Assembly: GCF_040939455.1 (NCBI RefSeq)
Contig: NC_134108.1
Coordinates: 48,111,501 to 48,175,500 of the forward strand
DNA length: 64,000 nt
From: Microcebus murinus
Taxonomy: Eukaryota; Chordata; Mammalia; Primates; Cheirogaleidae
Direction: 5' to 3'
Of the stretch, positions 1 through 12,227 are shown in pieces. Made by a program: the position numbers and the translations under genes. Below the pieces are notes generated by a model. That model made no database searches. It was not told where the DNA came from and saw nothing but the letters and a program-made list of their open reading frames with translations. Each line of letters opens with the position of its first letter. The first letter of the stretch is position 1.

Positions 1-457
1 ATATGTCAAACACAAACTTAGTAAAATGTAGTGGGCCTCATGCACTTTGTTCAATCCAATGGCTCCAAGGCCCTCAACAATAAATACTTTAAGCATTCAT
101 TCAAAGTATTTATTGAATAAATTAACTCTGCAACTATAAAAAGGTATAGCTTTCTTTTATATCCCAATACAGCAACCCTAGTCATATGGTGAAGCTAATT
201 TTCACTTTGCCTGAGGTTCTGAGATGTCCTTTTTGCTACTAACTCTGAGGAAAAGATGACAATCACCTTGAAGAGCTATTAGGAAAGGCAGGAAAACATA
301 TTGCCCAGAAACACCCATATTAATAATCATTTTATTTCACACTATATTCTTAAAAATAAGGTAAAATGGATTACAGAACTAAGAAGAACAATTTGATATT
401 TCACATGAAGTTATGATTAGGACTAAAATTGGCTAACACTAGTTCTACAGGACTTAC

Positions 458-544
458 CTGAGTACATAAGCTTCCTGCTTGTCAGTTTTTGTCACACTTA
501 TGATTGAACATTGCACATCCTTCAAAAGTATGTCCCACTCAGAT
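458..544 (-). CDS. AMD1: AMD1 coding exon 2 (S-adenosylmethionine decarboxylase, partial)
   Basis: The minus strand reads A + [16 protein letters not shown]... + AG, which matches mammalian AMD1 residues 38-65 with no change that I can recall. The acceptor AG is at 546-545 and the donor is GTAAGTC from 457 downward. The exon is 87 nt and both its introns are phase 2. It completes Arg37, whose first two bases end exon 1, and stops two bases into Ser66, just before the Glu67-Ser68 bond. In this family that bond self-cleaves to make the pyruvoyl cofactor, so the cleavage site and the catalytic Cys82 and His243 lie in exons beyond the left edge. The enzyme decarboxylates S-adenosylmethionine in the cytosol to supply aminopropyl groups for spermidine and spermine. 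I searched 1-450 for exon 3 and did not find it. Confidence 0.97.
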
Positions 545-889
545 CTATCATTTAATGAAAAAATGATTAATTCACAATACGTATCTACTCACAAAAACTA
601 AAGCTGTAACAATTTTCCAATTAAGACATTTTTCTTACAACATTCGTTTTAATGTTCTAGCTTCTTATGAATACCAACATTTAGTTTCAAAATGGTCTAC
701 ACTGATATCTGATATACCCTGATAAAAGATGGACATACAGTATACCATATGAAAAAATGTCATGCTATCTACATACAACTTACTCAAAAATGGGCACAAA
801 ATGTGAATAATAAATTTACAGAGGAAATTCAAGTTATACTTTTTGTCTATCCAATTTGTAGGTTATCAACCTTACTTTAAGAAACACAA

Positions 890-1221
890 TTTTTTTTTTT
901 TTTTGAGACAGAGTCTCGCTTTGTTGCCCAGGCTACAGTGAGTGCCGTGGCGTCAGCCTAGCTCACAGCAACCTCAAACTCCTGGGCTCAAGCAATCCTC
1001 CTGCCTCAGCCTCCCAAGTAGCTGGGACTACAGGCATTCGCCACCATGCCCGGCTAATTTTTTGTATATATTAGTTGGCCAATTAATTTCTTTCTATTTT
1101 ATAGTAGAGACGGGGGTCTCGCTCTTGCTCAGGCTGGTTTCGAACTCCTGACCTTGAGCAATCCGCCCGCCTCGGCCTCCCAGAGAGCTAGGATTACAGG
1201 CGTGAGCCACCGCGCCCGGCC
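890..1221 (-). mobile_element. Strepsirrhine Alu
   Basis: Full-length, with poly-T at the low end and ccgcgcccggcc at the high end. TSD agaaacacaat on both sides. Confidence 0.95.
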
Positions 1222-1655
1222 AGAAACACAATTTTTTTAAAAGTATCATTTCACCACTCAAATTGGCCTTTAAAAGCCAGTCTGACAGATTAATCTGATA
1301 GTCTCATAATAAATGCCATGAGAAGGTGCCTATTTCAGATAGCAAAATGGAGTCATGTGTGAACAAACTTGAGTTAATTTATTTTACATGAGTTAACACA
1401 GACCTATGTAGCTGCTTCTTTCCTACAATATCCCTACTATATAGACAACTTATAATTAGTTCCAAGGGGCATGTTAAAATGACCAGATTAAAGGCTAAAA
1501 ATATTTAAGGCCCTCAGTTATCTGGCAGGTCGTTGGTATTATACTTAGTAAAATGGCGTATCACTTCTTATCCAGAAAAAAACTTGTAAGGAAAATCTGG
1601 CAGGATGGACCAGCAAGAAAACGTTTTATTCTTTTGTATTAAAAAGCAAGCACAA

Positions 1656-2175
1656 GGCCGGGCGCTGTGGCTCAGGCCTGTAATCCTAGCACTCTGGGAG
1701 GCTGAGACAGGCATATAGCTCAAGGTCAGGAGTTCGCAATCAGCCTGAGCAAGAGCAAGACCCTGTCTCTACTAAAAATAGAAGTAATTGGCCAACTAAT
1801 ATAGAAAAATTAGTCGGGCATGGTGGCGCATGCTTGTAGTCCCAGCTACTCGGGAGGCTGAGACAGAAGGATCACTTGAGCCCAAGAGTTTTTGCAGTTG
1901 CTGATGCCACAGCATTCTAGCCTGGGCAACAGAGTGAGACTGTCTCAGGAAAAAAAAAAAAATAAAATAAAATAAATAATATACACACACACACACACAG
2001 AAGAAATTAGCCGGGCATGGTGGTGCATGCCTGTAGTCCAAGCTACTCAAAAGGCTGAAGCAGTAGGATCGCTTGAGCCCAGGAGTTTGAGGTTGCTGTG
2101 AACTAGGCTGATGCCACGGCACTCACTCTAGCAGGGGCAACAATGCGGAGACTCTGTCTCAAACAAACAAACAAA
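1656..2175 (+). mobile_element. Three-unit Alu (left arm, right arm, extra right arm)
   Basis: A dimeric Alu (1656-1970) is followed by an A-rich/(CA)n stretch and a second right arm (about 2004-2170). One TSD, aaaaagcaagcacaa, flanks the whole (1641-1655 and 2176-2190), and no inner TSD is obvious. Confidence 0.85.
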
Positions 2176-2868
2176 AAAAAGCAAGCACAACACCACAATC
2201 CTGGTAGAATTTTGTGCTCTTCTCACCATTTTGCTAAAAGAAACTGTTACCGGCCCAGCTGCATACTGAGACCCACCCAAAAATCTTTAAAAGGTAACAT
2301 TAGGCTTGCTAATGATTATATAGCCAAATTATTTTCTATTTGACCATAACTAAGCAAGCTTTTAAAAGCTAACTATTAAGATTTTTAAAGGCTATTTCTT
2401 TTTTCAAAGTACTAACAATTTGTTCACATATAGAAAAAAAAAACATACTGGGTCATGCTTTTGCTGTTTTGAACTAAAAAATAGTACAATTTGTCATCTA
2501 GGTAAGAAAAAAATTGCAGGAGTGGAGTAACAAACAAAGTTTTTTTTAATATCCTCTTAAGGTAGTCAAGCAGGACCTCCAAATTTCATATTTGGAAGAC
2601 TCAATGTCCACCCATGATGGACAAGCAACATTTTAGGACCCACAAGTTCCGATTCCACAAATTACATTAACGCAAAAAGTTATAACTAAAGGAAAAGAAT
2701 GCTCTTATGAAAGCTATAACTTTTCTACTTTGTGACAATCGTTGAAATTTTCCTAGGTTTCTTTACCTGATGGGAATGAAATCCTGCTTCACAGGAAAAA
2801 AAGAAAAAAGCAAAAAGGGATTTCCTCCATTCTCTGGACCAGAAATAGAGGGACTCTCCTGGAGCTCT

Positions 2869-3196
2869 CTTTTTTTCTTTTTGAGACAGTCTCGCTTTGT
2901 TGCCCAGGCTAGAGTGAGTGCCATGGCGGCAGCCTAGCTCACAGCAACCTCAAACTCCTGGGCTCAAGTGATCCTTCTGCCTCAGCCTCCCAAGTAGCTG
3001 GGACTACAGGCATGTGCCACCATGCCCGGCTAATTTTTTCTCTATATATTAGTTGGCCAATTAATTTCTTTCTATTTATAGTAGAGATGGGGTCTTGCTC
3101 TTGCTCAGGCTGGTGTCGAACTCCTGATCTTGAGCAATCCTCCCACCTCGGCCTCCCAGAGTGCTAGGATTACAGGTGTGAGCCACCACGCCGGCC
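2869..3196 (-). mobile_element. Strepsirrhine Alu
   Basis: TSD tcctggagctct at 2857-2868 and 3197-3208. Extended AT-rich linker present. Confidence 0.95.
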
Positions 3197-3404
3197 TCCT
3201 GGAGCTCTTTTTGCACCTAGCGTCCAGTTCCGGGTTTCTGGCTGCCAGAAACCAGCCCAAGATATGAGAGGGATAAAAAGATACAGGAATCCAACACTGG
3301 GTTAATGGTATTTTAAGTTCTGGTTTCCTTCTTTAATTCACCTGCTAACATTTACTTTTCAGAGTCATCACAAAGCTGCTCCACGCATTCAGTCCAGGGT
3401 TTTC

Positions 3405-3738
3405 AGGCAGGGCACGGTGGCTCACACCTGTAATCCTAGCACTCTGGGGAGGATGAGGCACGAAGATTGCTCAAGGTCAGGAGTTTGAAACCAGCCTAAG
3501 CAGAAGCGAGACACTGTGTCTACTAATAGAAATTAATTGGCCAAGTAAAAATGTATATAGAAAAAATTAGCCTGGCATGGTGACACATGCCTGTTATCCC
3601 TGCTACTCGGGAGGCTGAGGCAGAAGGATGGCTTCAGCCCAGGAGTTTGAGGTTGCTGTGAGGTAGGCTGACGCCATGGCACTCTCTAGCCTGGGCAGAG
3701 TGAGACTCTGTCTAAAAAAAAAAACAAAACAAAAAAAC
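3405..3738 (+). mobile_element. Strepsirrhine Alu
   Basis: Full-length with the AT linker. Flanked by an imperfect TSD (attcagtccagggttttca / atgcagtccggggttttca). Confidence 0.93.
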
Positions 3739-4342
3739 ATGCAGTCCGGGGTTTTCAGGTGCATTTATTGAGACGCAGTGTAGTATGCTTCCTCCATCTT
3801 GACAGAAACTAAAATGAATGTACTCATTCACCATTAGTTAATAAACTCTACATCCAAACCTTTCTTCAAATAAGAGTAATGCTCAAGTAGTAAAGTAGTC
3901 AACATTTTTTTCAGTCATAGTATAAAAGAAAGCAATTGCTTTCAACACCCTAAGAAAACAGTTGGATAACATATTAACCAAGTGAATATAAAAAAATCTA
4001 TGACCATTGTTAGGCTCAAGAAAAACAAGAAATCAGGGGACAAGAAAGATAAGAGAAAACTGAAGAAGTCAATACAATGCTATATATGAACATAAAAGAT
4101 AAAGGTGAAAAACCAAATCTGAAACAGCTGACAATTTCAGCACAAATTATTTCTATCACATTTCTCTGGGGAAAATAGCCCACTTTTGTAAATAAAGCTT
4201 TACTGGAACCTTGCCACACCCATTCATTTGCTTTGTCTATGGTTTTTTCTCTCCCTATAAGGGCAGAGCTGAGTAGTTGTTATACAACTACTGTCTGCCT
4301 TCCAAAATTTCCTTTACAGAAAGTTTGCTGACTCCTGTTTTT

Positions 4343-4692
4343 TTGTTGTTTTTTTTCTTTTAATTTATTTATTTTGAGACAGAGTCTCGCTTTGTTGCCC
4401 AGGCTAGAGTGAGTGCCGCGGCATTAGCCTACCTCACAACAACCTCAATCTCCTGGGTTCAAGTGATCCTCCTGCCTCAGCCTCCAGAGTAGCTGGGTCT
4501 ACAGGCATGTGCCACCATGCCCGGCTAATTTTTTCTCTCTATATTAACTTGTCAATTAGTTTCTTTCTATTTATAATAGAGACAGGGTCTCGCTCTTGCT
4601 CAGGCTGGTTTTGAACTCCTGACCTCAAGCAATCTGCCTGCCTCGGCCTCCCAGAGTGCTAGGATTACAGGCGTGAGCCACCTCGCCCGGCC
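4343..4692 (-). mobile_element. Strepsirrhine Alu
   Basis: TSD ctgactcctgtttt at 4329-4342 and 4693-4706. Confidence 0.95.
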
Positions 4693-4754
4693 CTGACTCC
4701 TGTTTTGGAAGATACATTTTCAGTGCCAGGCTTTCTGTCCAAATTATTGGTGGA

Positions 4755-4909
4755 GGCCGGGCGCTATGGCTCACGCCTGTAATCCTAGCTCTTGGGAGGC
4801 CGAGGCGGGCGGATTGCTCAAGGTCAGGAGTTCAAAACCAGCCTGAGCAAGAGCGAGACCCCGTCTCTATTATTTAAAAAAAATAAAAAAATAAAAAAAA
4901 ATAAAAAAC
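4755..4909 (+). mobile_element. Single left-monomer Alu of the young subfamily
   Basis: Only the left arm is present, followed by an A-rich tail, with its own TSD aaattattggtgga (4741-4754, 4910-4923). Carries the agctcttggg diagnostic. Confidence 0.92.
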
Positions 4910-5029
4910 AAATTATTGGTGGAAAAGACGAAAGTGGGCTTTTTTTTTTTTTTTAGTTGACTGAGGCATTTTATAAATTACAAATCTATGATTTCAAGGT
5001 TAGGTAGTATCAAATTAGAATGTCACACC

Positions 5030-5190
5030 CTTACCCCAGCTAATCTGAAGTCCCAGCTACTCAGGAAGCTGAGGCAGGGGGATCGTTTGAGGCCAAGACT
5101 TTGAGGTTGCTGTGAGCTATGATGGCACCACAGCACTCTAGCTGGGGCAATAGAGCAAGACACTGCTTTAAAAAAGAAAAAAAAGTCACA
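5030..5190 (+). mobile_element. Alu right-arm fragment
   Basis: Right-arm sequence (gtcccagctactcaggaagc to the A-rich end), degraded; no left arm. Confidence 0.8.
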
Positions 5191-5619
5191 TAAGGATCAG
5201 TAATAAGAGATAGAAGGTGTCTGTGCTTTGTTCTCAATATGCTCTACCGTGAGACAGACTGAATCACTAGTCTATACCATATAAACTATTTCACAAAATT
5301 GGTCTATTTGGCAATTCTTGTTATTTATTATAATATTTTAAATGGAGTTCAATAAATCAAACTGATAAATATAAAGCTGAATGAAGAGGCAAGATGATTT
5401 GGGGATGTGCTCATATTACAGGATCACATAATATTGGTTTAGTGATCAGAAATTACTATGAAGCTAATCAAGCATACAATTCTTGGGTGCTGATAAAACA
5501 ATAAGTATGTAGATTAAATATTTCCTGATTTGAATGTAGATTAAATATTTCCTGATTTGAATGACTTTTTCTGATCTTAAATGCCACCCCATTGATCTAC
5601 CTCAATGCTTCTTATATGG

Positions 5620-5818
5620 GGATGATTTTGGCACCCGGGGTACCTATGGAAACATTTGGACTCACTTTTTAGTTGTTACAAGCAGGGTGGTAGTGTTGCT
5701 GGCATGTAGTGGACATAGGCCAGGGTGCTGCTACACAGTATAATGAACAGGATAGTCACCCACAACAATGCATTATGTGGATCAAAATGTCAAGAATGTT
5801 GAGCTTGAGAAACCCTAA
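5620..5818 (+). mobile_element. MER5A-like hAT fragment
   Basis: Matches the MER5A body: ggaaacatttgg, gttgctggcatgtagtgg, ggccagggtgctgctacac and a terminal ttgagaaaccct. Old, non-autonomous hAT-Charlie element; a 60-codon open frame across it is spurious. Confidence 0.8.
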
Positions 5819-6472
5819 TTTAACTTAAAGAGTAGGTATTAAGATATTTTTTAAAAATATGATCAGAGATCATGCTATAATTAAAAGAAACAGATGTTCT
5901 TTATTAATGATAGAACATGAATTGAATGATCATAGTCACTATACCTGAAAAGGAACACTTTGGTGGTATGCCACATACTATATTTTGAAAGGTTTCCTGA
6001 AGAGGCTGGGGTCTAATAAAAACAGAACTTGGGAATGTCTACCAGGGACAAGATACAATTAAAGTAACAAGACTTTCATGTTATCTGATTCAACAGAATT
6101 TGAAATGGCTGACTTTTTTTCCATGTAAAAACTGAAAAAAGTAAATGACTAAGGTCAAGTATCTTGAACAAGGGTGCTAAGAATACACAACGCGGAAGTC
6201 AGCAACAAATGATGCTGTGATAACTAAGGTCTACAAGCAAACAGAATGAAATTAGGCCGTTACACCATATGCAAAAATTAATTCAAAATGGATGCAAGAC
6301 TTATGTTAAGAGCTAAAATTATAAAACTCCTAGAAGAATAGATGGGGTGAAGGCTTCTGAACATTAGCTTTGTCAATGATTTCTTGGCTATGACACCAAA
6401 GGCACAGTCAACTAAAGCAAAAACAGACAAATGGGACAAAAATGTTAACTTCTACACATCAAAAGAAACAAT

Positions 6473-6590
6473 CTTAGCACTCTGGTAGACTGAGGTAGGA
6501 AGAAACACTTGAAGCCAGGAGTTCAAGACCAGCCTAAGCAACATATAGCTAGATCTGGTCTCTCTAAAAAAACACCAAAAAACAAAGGAA
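6473..6590 (+). mobile_element. Alu left-arm fragment within L1
   Basis: Starts at atcttagcactctgg without a 5' end and stops at an A-rich run; the L1 resumes after it. Confidence 0.75.
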
Positions 6591-6925
6591 ACAATCGGAG
6601 TGAAAAGACAACCTACAGAAGGGGAGAAAATATTTGCAAAACACCTAATATGGGGTTAATTAAGATCCAAATAATAGGAATACATACAACTCAACAAAAA
6701 AGATTTAAAAAGGACTTAAATACACAATTCTCCAAATGAGATACAAATGGCCAAAAAAATATGAAAGCATGCTCAACATCATTAGTCAGAAAAATGCAAA
6801 TCAAAACCATAATGAGTTAACCTCACACACATTAAGATGACCATGATCAAAAGAACAGAGAATCACAAGAACTTGTGAGACCCTGTAATACTCTGAAATA
6901 AAAATAAATCAATAAACCTGAAATG

Positions 6926-7215
6926 GGCCAGACAGGGTGGTTCACACCTATAATCCTTGCACTCTGGGAGGCCAAGGCGGGAGGATTGCTTGAGCTCAGG
7001 TGCTTGAACTTAGGAGTTTGAGACCAGCCAGAGCAAGACCATCTCTACTATAATAGAAAGAAATTAGCCAAAACAACTAAAAATAGAAAAAATTAGCTGG
7101 ACATGGTACCAGCTCCCCAGGAGGCTGAGACAGGAGGATCGCTTGAGCCCAGGAGTTTGAGGTGGCCAGGACACTCTAGCCAAAGCAAGAGAGTGAGACT
7201 GTCAAAACAAAAACC
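6926..7215 (+). mobile_element. Alu (old)
   Basis: Both arms present but diverged and internally shortened; inserted in the L1 fragment. Confidence 0.85.
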
Positions 7216-7924
7216 TTGTATGTTACTTGCTTCTTTCGTCTAAACATTAAAACAAAAACCTGAAATGTAAAAAAAAAAAAAAAAATGTAGAGTCAGCAAT
7301 CATGGTGATTCAATGTAGGAGCGAAAGTAGTGCATAATTTGGAGGTTCCTCAAAAACTTAAAAGTAAAAAATTTACCATGTTAAACATTAATTCCACTTT
7401 TGAGTATATACTTCAAAGAATTGAAAACAGGGTCTTAGAGCTATTTTATACTCCCATGTTCATAGCAGCATTATTCATAATAGCTAAGAGGTGAAAGCAT
7501 GCCCAAATGTGGTGGTATGTGCGTATAATGGGTTATGCAGCCTTAAAAGAGTTACTACAAAGTGGATGAACCAAGGATATAATGCTAATATTAGCCAGTC
7601 ACAAAAGAACAAATACTGTAGGATTCCACTCAAATGAAGTGTCTAGAGTAGTCAAAAATCATACAAAGTAGAAAAGTGATTAACAAGGGCTGCGAGGAAG
7701 GGTAATTAGTGCTTAATGAGTATAGAGTTTAGAAGATGAAAAATTCTAGCAATCTGCTGCACAATAGTGTGAATATAATTAACATTACTGAACTGTACCC
7801 TTAAAATAATTAAGATGGTAAATCTTATTGTGTTGTTTGTTATCACAATTTCTAAAAAATTAAACAGAATGCTGATGGCATATAGAAGAAAACTTTTTAT
7901 GACTGAGTTATACTTTTAACATCT

Positions 7925-8060
7925 GAAAAGGTGGTAAAACACAGATTTGTGAATCCTACCCCCAAATCCAGTGGTGTCAGACACTGAGGATGGTGCCTGG
8001 AGATTTGCATTTTAAAGGATTCCAGGTCATTAGATTACTCATTACTTCCTACAGTTAAAT
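7925..8060 (+). mobile_element. Probable hAT-Charlie MER fragment
   Basis: Resembles the MER consensus segment with gagatttgcatttta and aggattccaggtcatt. Family not certain. Confidence 0.4.
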
Positions 8061-8519
8061 GGCTGGTTTCAGAGTTTATGTAATTCATGCAAAGTAACTA
8101 CCTAAAGACAGACTGAAACTCTCACTACCACAATACAGTCGGGTTACCTCTCTACCTTACTTACCCCAGGTTAAAAACATCCTAAAACACATTATTATTC
8201 TTGAGTAAAGCCTACAATGACAGAAGTTAATAATCTGAGGATGACTTCCTAGGGCAGTTTTTTTTTTTAATTTGCACGTTTACTTTTCCAAGCCACTTAC
8301 ATGTCTTTAAAATGATAGTTACATACCACAAAGAGTCACTGGAAAAAAAGCAGAATACATTTACAATTATCATAAGTTATATTACATTAAAATCATCACA
8401 CCTAGGGCAGTTAATTCATACATCCAGGAAATAAGCCCCCCTCGTTTGTTTAAAGATTTGAATCCAGAATGCAGAAACACTGCTAATTATAATCACAGTA
8501 CTGTATTAAGTTGTTTCTC

Positions 8520-8789
8520 CTTTTGTGTGTATTTGAGAAATTGTCTCACTTGGTGGCATCATGATAGCTCGCTGCAACCTCAAAGCCCTGGGCTCAAGGA
8601 ATCCTCCTGCCTCAGCCTCCCCAGTAGCTCAGACTACAGTCATGCATCACAACATCTGGCTAATTTTTGTACTTATAGTAGAGAACAGGTCTCTCTCTTG
8701 CTCGGGCTGGTTTTGAACTCCGGAGCTCAAGCAATCCTCATGCCTTGGCCTGAAGCTAGGATTACAGGCATGAGCCACTATGCCCAGCC
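8520..8789 (-). mobile_element. Alu (old)
   Basis: Diverged dimeric Alu lacking a clear poly-T; ends tatgcccagcc. Confidence 0.9.
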
Positions 8790-9144
8790 TGGTTGTTTCT
8801 CTATCTTAAATTTTTACCAAGTTTAAATGTTTATCAGTATAGTTACTACTACTCTTGGTTTTATTACCACTTTCAATCTGTGCTTCTTAAAGACAAGTGC
8901 TTTGGAAACAAGTTTAAACCTTTTTGAAATTCTGAGGAATGTAATGAGAAGTTTAATTCAATAGGAAGCTTTTCAACCCCAAAATGTTACACTAAAAGGT
9001 TTTTTGGCAAAGGGTTGTATAAATTCCTTCTACATAAATTACCGATACTACAGTCAAATAACACATGAGTTCTGGGAAAGTTAATGCTGAAGTGTGATTT
9101 ACTATCTTTTAAACAGCTTCAATCCCTTACTGAAAATTACTTTT

Positions 9145-9470
<326 letters not shown>

Positions 9471-10059
9471 CTGAAAATTACTTTTTAGTTTATAAAATTT
9501 AAGTAAACCAGAGTAAGGATAGCAAAACATCTCACCAGTCCTAAACATGATTTCCAACATTATAGATTCTAGTTTTTATATTTTCATGTATAACTAGATT
9601 TAAAAACCTTTACTCTTTTCAAAAATCAATAAACATTTATCCTCTTCACCCCCACTAGAATTTCCCATCCAAATCTACCTCATTATTAGCTCAAGTCTGA
9701 TGAATTCTAAAGAAAAAGGATTTTACAGTCCTGAAATTCTGTCACCAAAATTTCTTATTTTCCAGACATCCTCCTTACTACTCCCACTCTCCTTAAAGCT
9801 GCCATTTCTTATAAAATAAAAGGCTTTTGTTTGTTACAGCATTTTTGTACAGCAACTAAGCCATTTTTATATGATCACTGATTTATTCAACATTCTTTTA
9901 AAATCTGAAAAATTGGGCAAAACTGCCCCTCATTATTATTTCAACTTCAAATACTGTGTGCAGTAGGTGAGCTTTAGAACTCCATAAGTCACCCATTGCT
10001 TTATTCACTTGGATATGCCTGGACTGTTGCTTTTCTCCAACAGATTTTCTTTTCTTTTT

Positions 10060-10400
10060 TTTTTTTTTTTTTTTTTTTGAGACAGAGTCTCACTTTGTTG
10101 CCCAGGCTAGAGTGAGGGCCGTGGCGTCAGCCTGGCTCACAGCAACCTCAATCTCCTGGGCTCAGCGATCCTACTGCCTCAGCCTCCCGAGTAGCTGGGA
10201 CTACAGGCATGCACCACCATGCCTGGCTAATTTTTTGTATATATATATATATTTTTTTAGCTGGTCAATTAATTACTTTCTATTTTTATTAGAGACAGGG
10301 TCTCGCTCAGGCTGGTTTCGAACTCCTGAACTCGAGCAATCCACCCACCTCGACCTTCCTGAGTGCTAGGATTACAGGCATGAGCCATCACACCTGGCTG
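10060..10400 (-). mobile_element. Strepsirrhine Alu
   Basis: Long poly-T, AT-rich linker and cacacctggc end; TSD unclear. Confidence 0.93.
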
Positions 10401-10962
10401 GAGATTCCTGAAAGAAATATACTCATCATTTGATCCAGTAATCCCACTACTAGGTGGGATTAGAATTTTCTAGGTGGGATTTTCTCAAAGGAAAAGAAAT
10501 CTTTGTATCAAAAAGACACCTGCACTTGAATGTTCACTGCAGCACAATCCACAACTGCAAAGATGTGGAATCAACTTAAGCGCCCATCAATTCATGACTA
10601 GATAAAGAAAATGTAGTTTTTATATACCATGGAGTACTACTCAGCCATAAAAAGAATGAATGAAATAATTTGCAGCAGCTTGGATGGAACTGCAGACCAT
10701 TCTCCTAAGTGAAGTATCTTGGGAATGGAAAAACAAACACCACATTTACTCTCTAATAATTGGGAGCTAAACCACAGGCACAAATAGATGTAAAGGGCAA
10801 TGGAAACCAAGAAGGGATGGTGGGGGTAAAAACTTATCAGGTACAATGAACTCTATTCTGGTGATGGGCACATGAAAAGTCCCAACTTAAGCATTATGCC
10901 AGGTATCCATGAAATAAAAACATTTGTAACCCACTAATATTTTGAAATAAAAAGAAAAAAAA
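10401..10962 (+). mobile_element. L1 3' end fragment
   Basis: Late ORF2 and 3' UTR of an L1: tactactcagccataaaaag, ggagctaaaccacaggcac, and the tail taatattttgaaataaaaag. A direct duplication of taggtgggatt lies near 10453 and 10472. No open frame remains. Confidence 0.85.
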
Positions 10963-11069
10963 TTCTCAGTATTACATAATTTGTTCAGATTATAGTTGAG
11001 GTAAATGATACTAAACAGCCTAAAAGAAAGATGTGTTTAGTAAAAAAGGTGAACATTCAGGAAGAGGGT

Positions 11070-11345
11070 ACCAGGTTGCCTTGGTATTAAAGATGGGAAA
11101 GGTGAGCCTATTTTGCCTAAAGTGAATTCTATCCCCTTATACCATACACAAACTCAATTGTAGGTGGATTACACATCTAAATATGAAAGGTAAAGTAATC
11201 TTTGGGGTGGGGGACATCTTCCATTCCTTGGGAAAAGCAAATAGAGGGAAGTGTGTTCTATTTCCTGAAAAAGATATGTGAAAAGGGTTGCGATAAATTT
11301 TTTCTTGAATTATGGAACACTTCCGAGAGAAACCATCTGGGTCTA
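11070..11345 (+). mobile_element. L1 fragment
   Basis: Matches L1 ORF2 (ccccttataccatacacaaa, ggtggattacacatctaaat); degraded. Confidence 0.65.
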
Positions 11346-11640
11346 GATGAGTGAGACAAGTTCAAGTTATATAATTGTTACAGGACTATTTTAGGTTTTC
11401 TATTTCTTCCTGAATCAGTTTTGGAAAGGTGTTTTTCTAGAGATTTTTCCTATAATACCCTTACCTTGTTAATGTCTTTAAGCATCTGTAGTAATGCTCT
11501 TTGGACATTTGAGCCTCTGAACTCTCAATGTCTTCTATATCCTTATGTTTAACATGTTTTATAAACAGATTTACTTGTTTATTTTAATCCAGTCTTTTAG
11601 TCTGTCACATTTAAATTAAATTTCTGAGAGGAGGATATTG
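11346..11640 (-). mobile_element. L1 fragment, antisense
   Basis: Antisense L1 ORF2 sequence (tttctatttcttcctgaatc, taatgtctttaagcatctgt). Confidence 0.65.
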
Positions 11641-11899
11641 AGGCAAGGGCTTCTTGCTTTCAAATTTTTATCATTAAGTAAAAATAAAGCCACTAATGAT
11701 TATTCAATAGCAAGATGAGTATATTGAAGCAGCCAGAAACTCTCCACTGACCCTATTTTCTTTCTCTCCTTGAATAAAAGTAACTTAATACATTGAATTG
11801 CTAGGGCACCCTTTAATGTGCAGTCTTTTAGATTAGAATCTGAATTTGTTTCTTCCCTAGCCTTGTTTGCTTGAAAAAAAGGAAAATGAGAAAAGGTTC

Positions 11900-12178
11900 T
11901 TATCTTTACTTGAGACAGGGTCTTGTTCCGTTGCCCAGCCTGGAGTGCAGTGACACAATCATAGCTCACTGCAACCTCAAACTCTTGGGCTCAAGCCATC
12001 CTCCTGCTTCAGTTTTCAGAATCGCTGGGACTACAAGCACCCACCACTATACCTGGCCAATGTTTCTTTGGTAGAAATAGGCCCCAGGCTGGCATATCCC
12101 AGCTCCTGGGCTCATGCCAGCCTCCTGCCTCAGCTTCCCAAAGTGCTGGGATTAAAAGGCATGAGCCAGCCTGCCAGG
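11900..12178 (-). mobile_element. Alu (old)
   Basis: Diverged, with gtgcagtgacacaatcatag and no extended AT linker. Confidence 0.9.
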
Positions 12179-12227
12179 ACAGACTTTACCCTTTTAAATT
12201 TCAGAAAAAAGAATCAGAAATAAAGGT

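Larger units (their letters stand above)
6180..7870 (+). mobile_element. Degraded L1 3' portion, split by Alus
   Basis: Contains ORF2 C-terminal and 3' UTR L1 sequence (aactcctagaagaatag, caaatggccaaaaaaatatg, cagcattattcataatagc). An old Alu fragment lies at about 6473-6590 and an Alu at 6926-7215. All frames are broken. Confidence 0.85.

Noticed and set aside
942..1151. Open frames of 60-130 codons starting [17 protein letters not shown] and similar, repeated across the window
   Set aside because: They are translations of antisense Alu sequence. The same peptide recurs at each minus-strand Alu; they are not genes.
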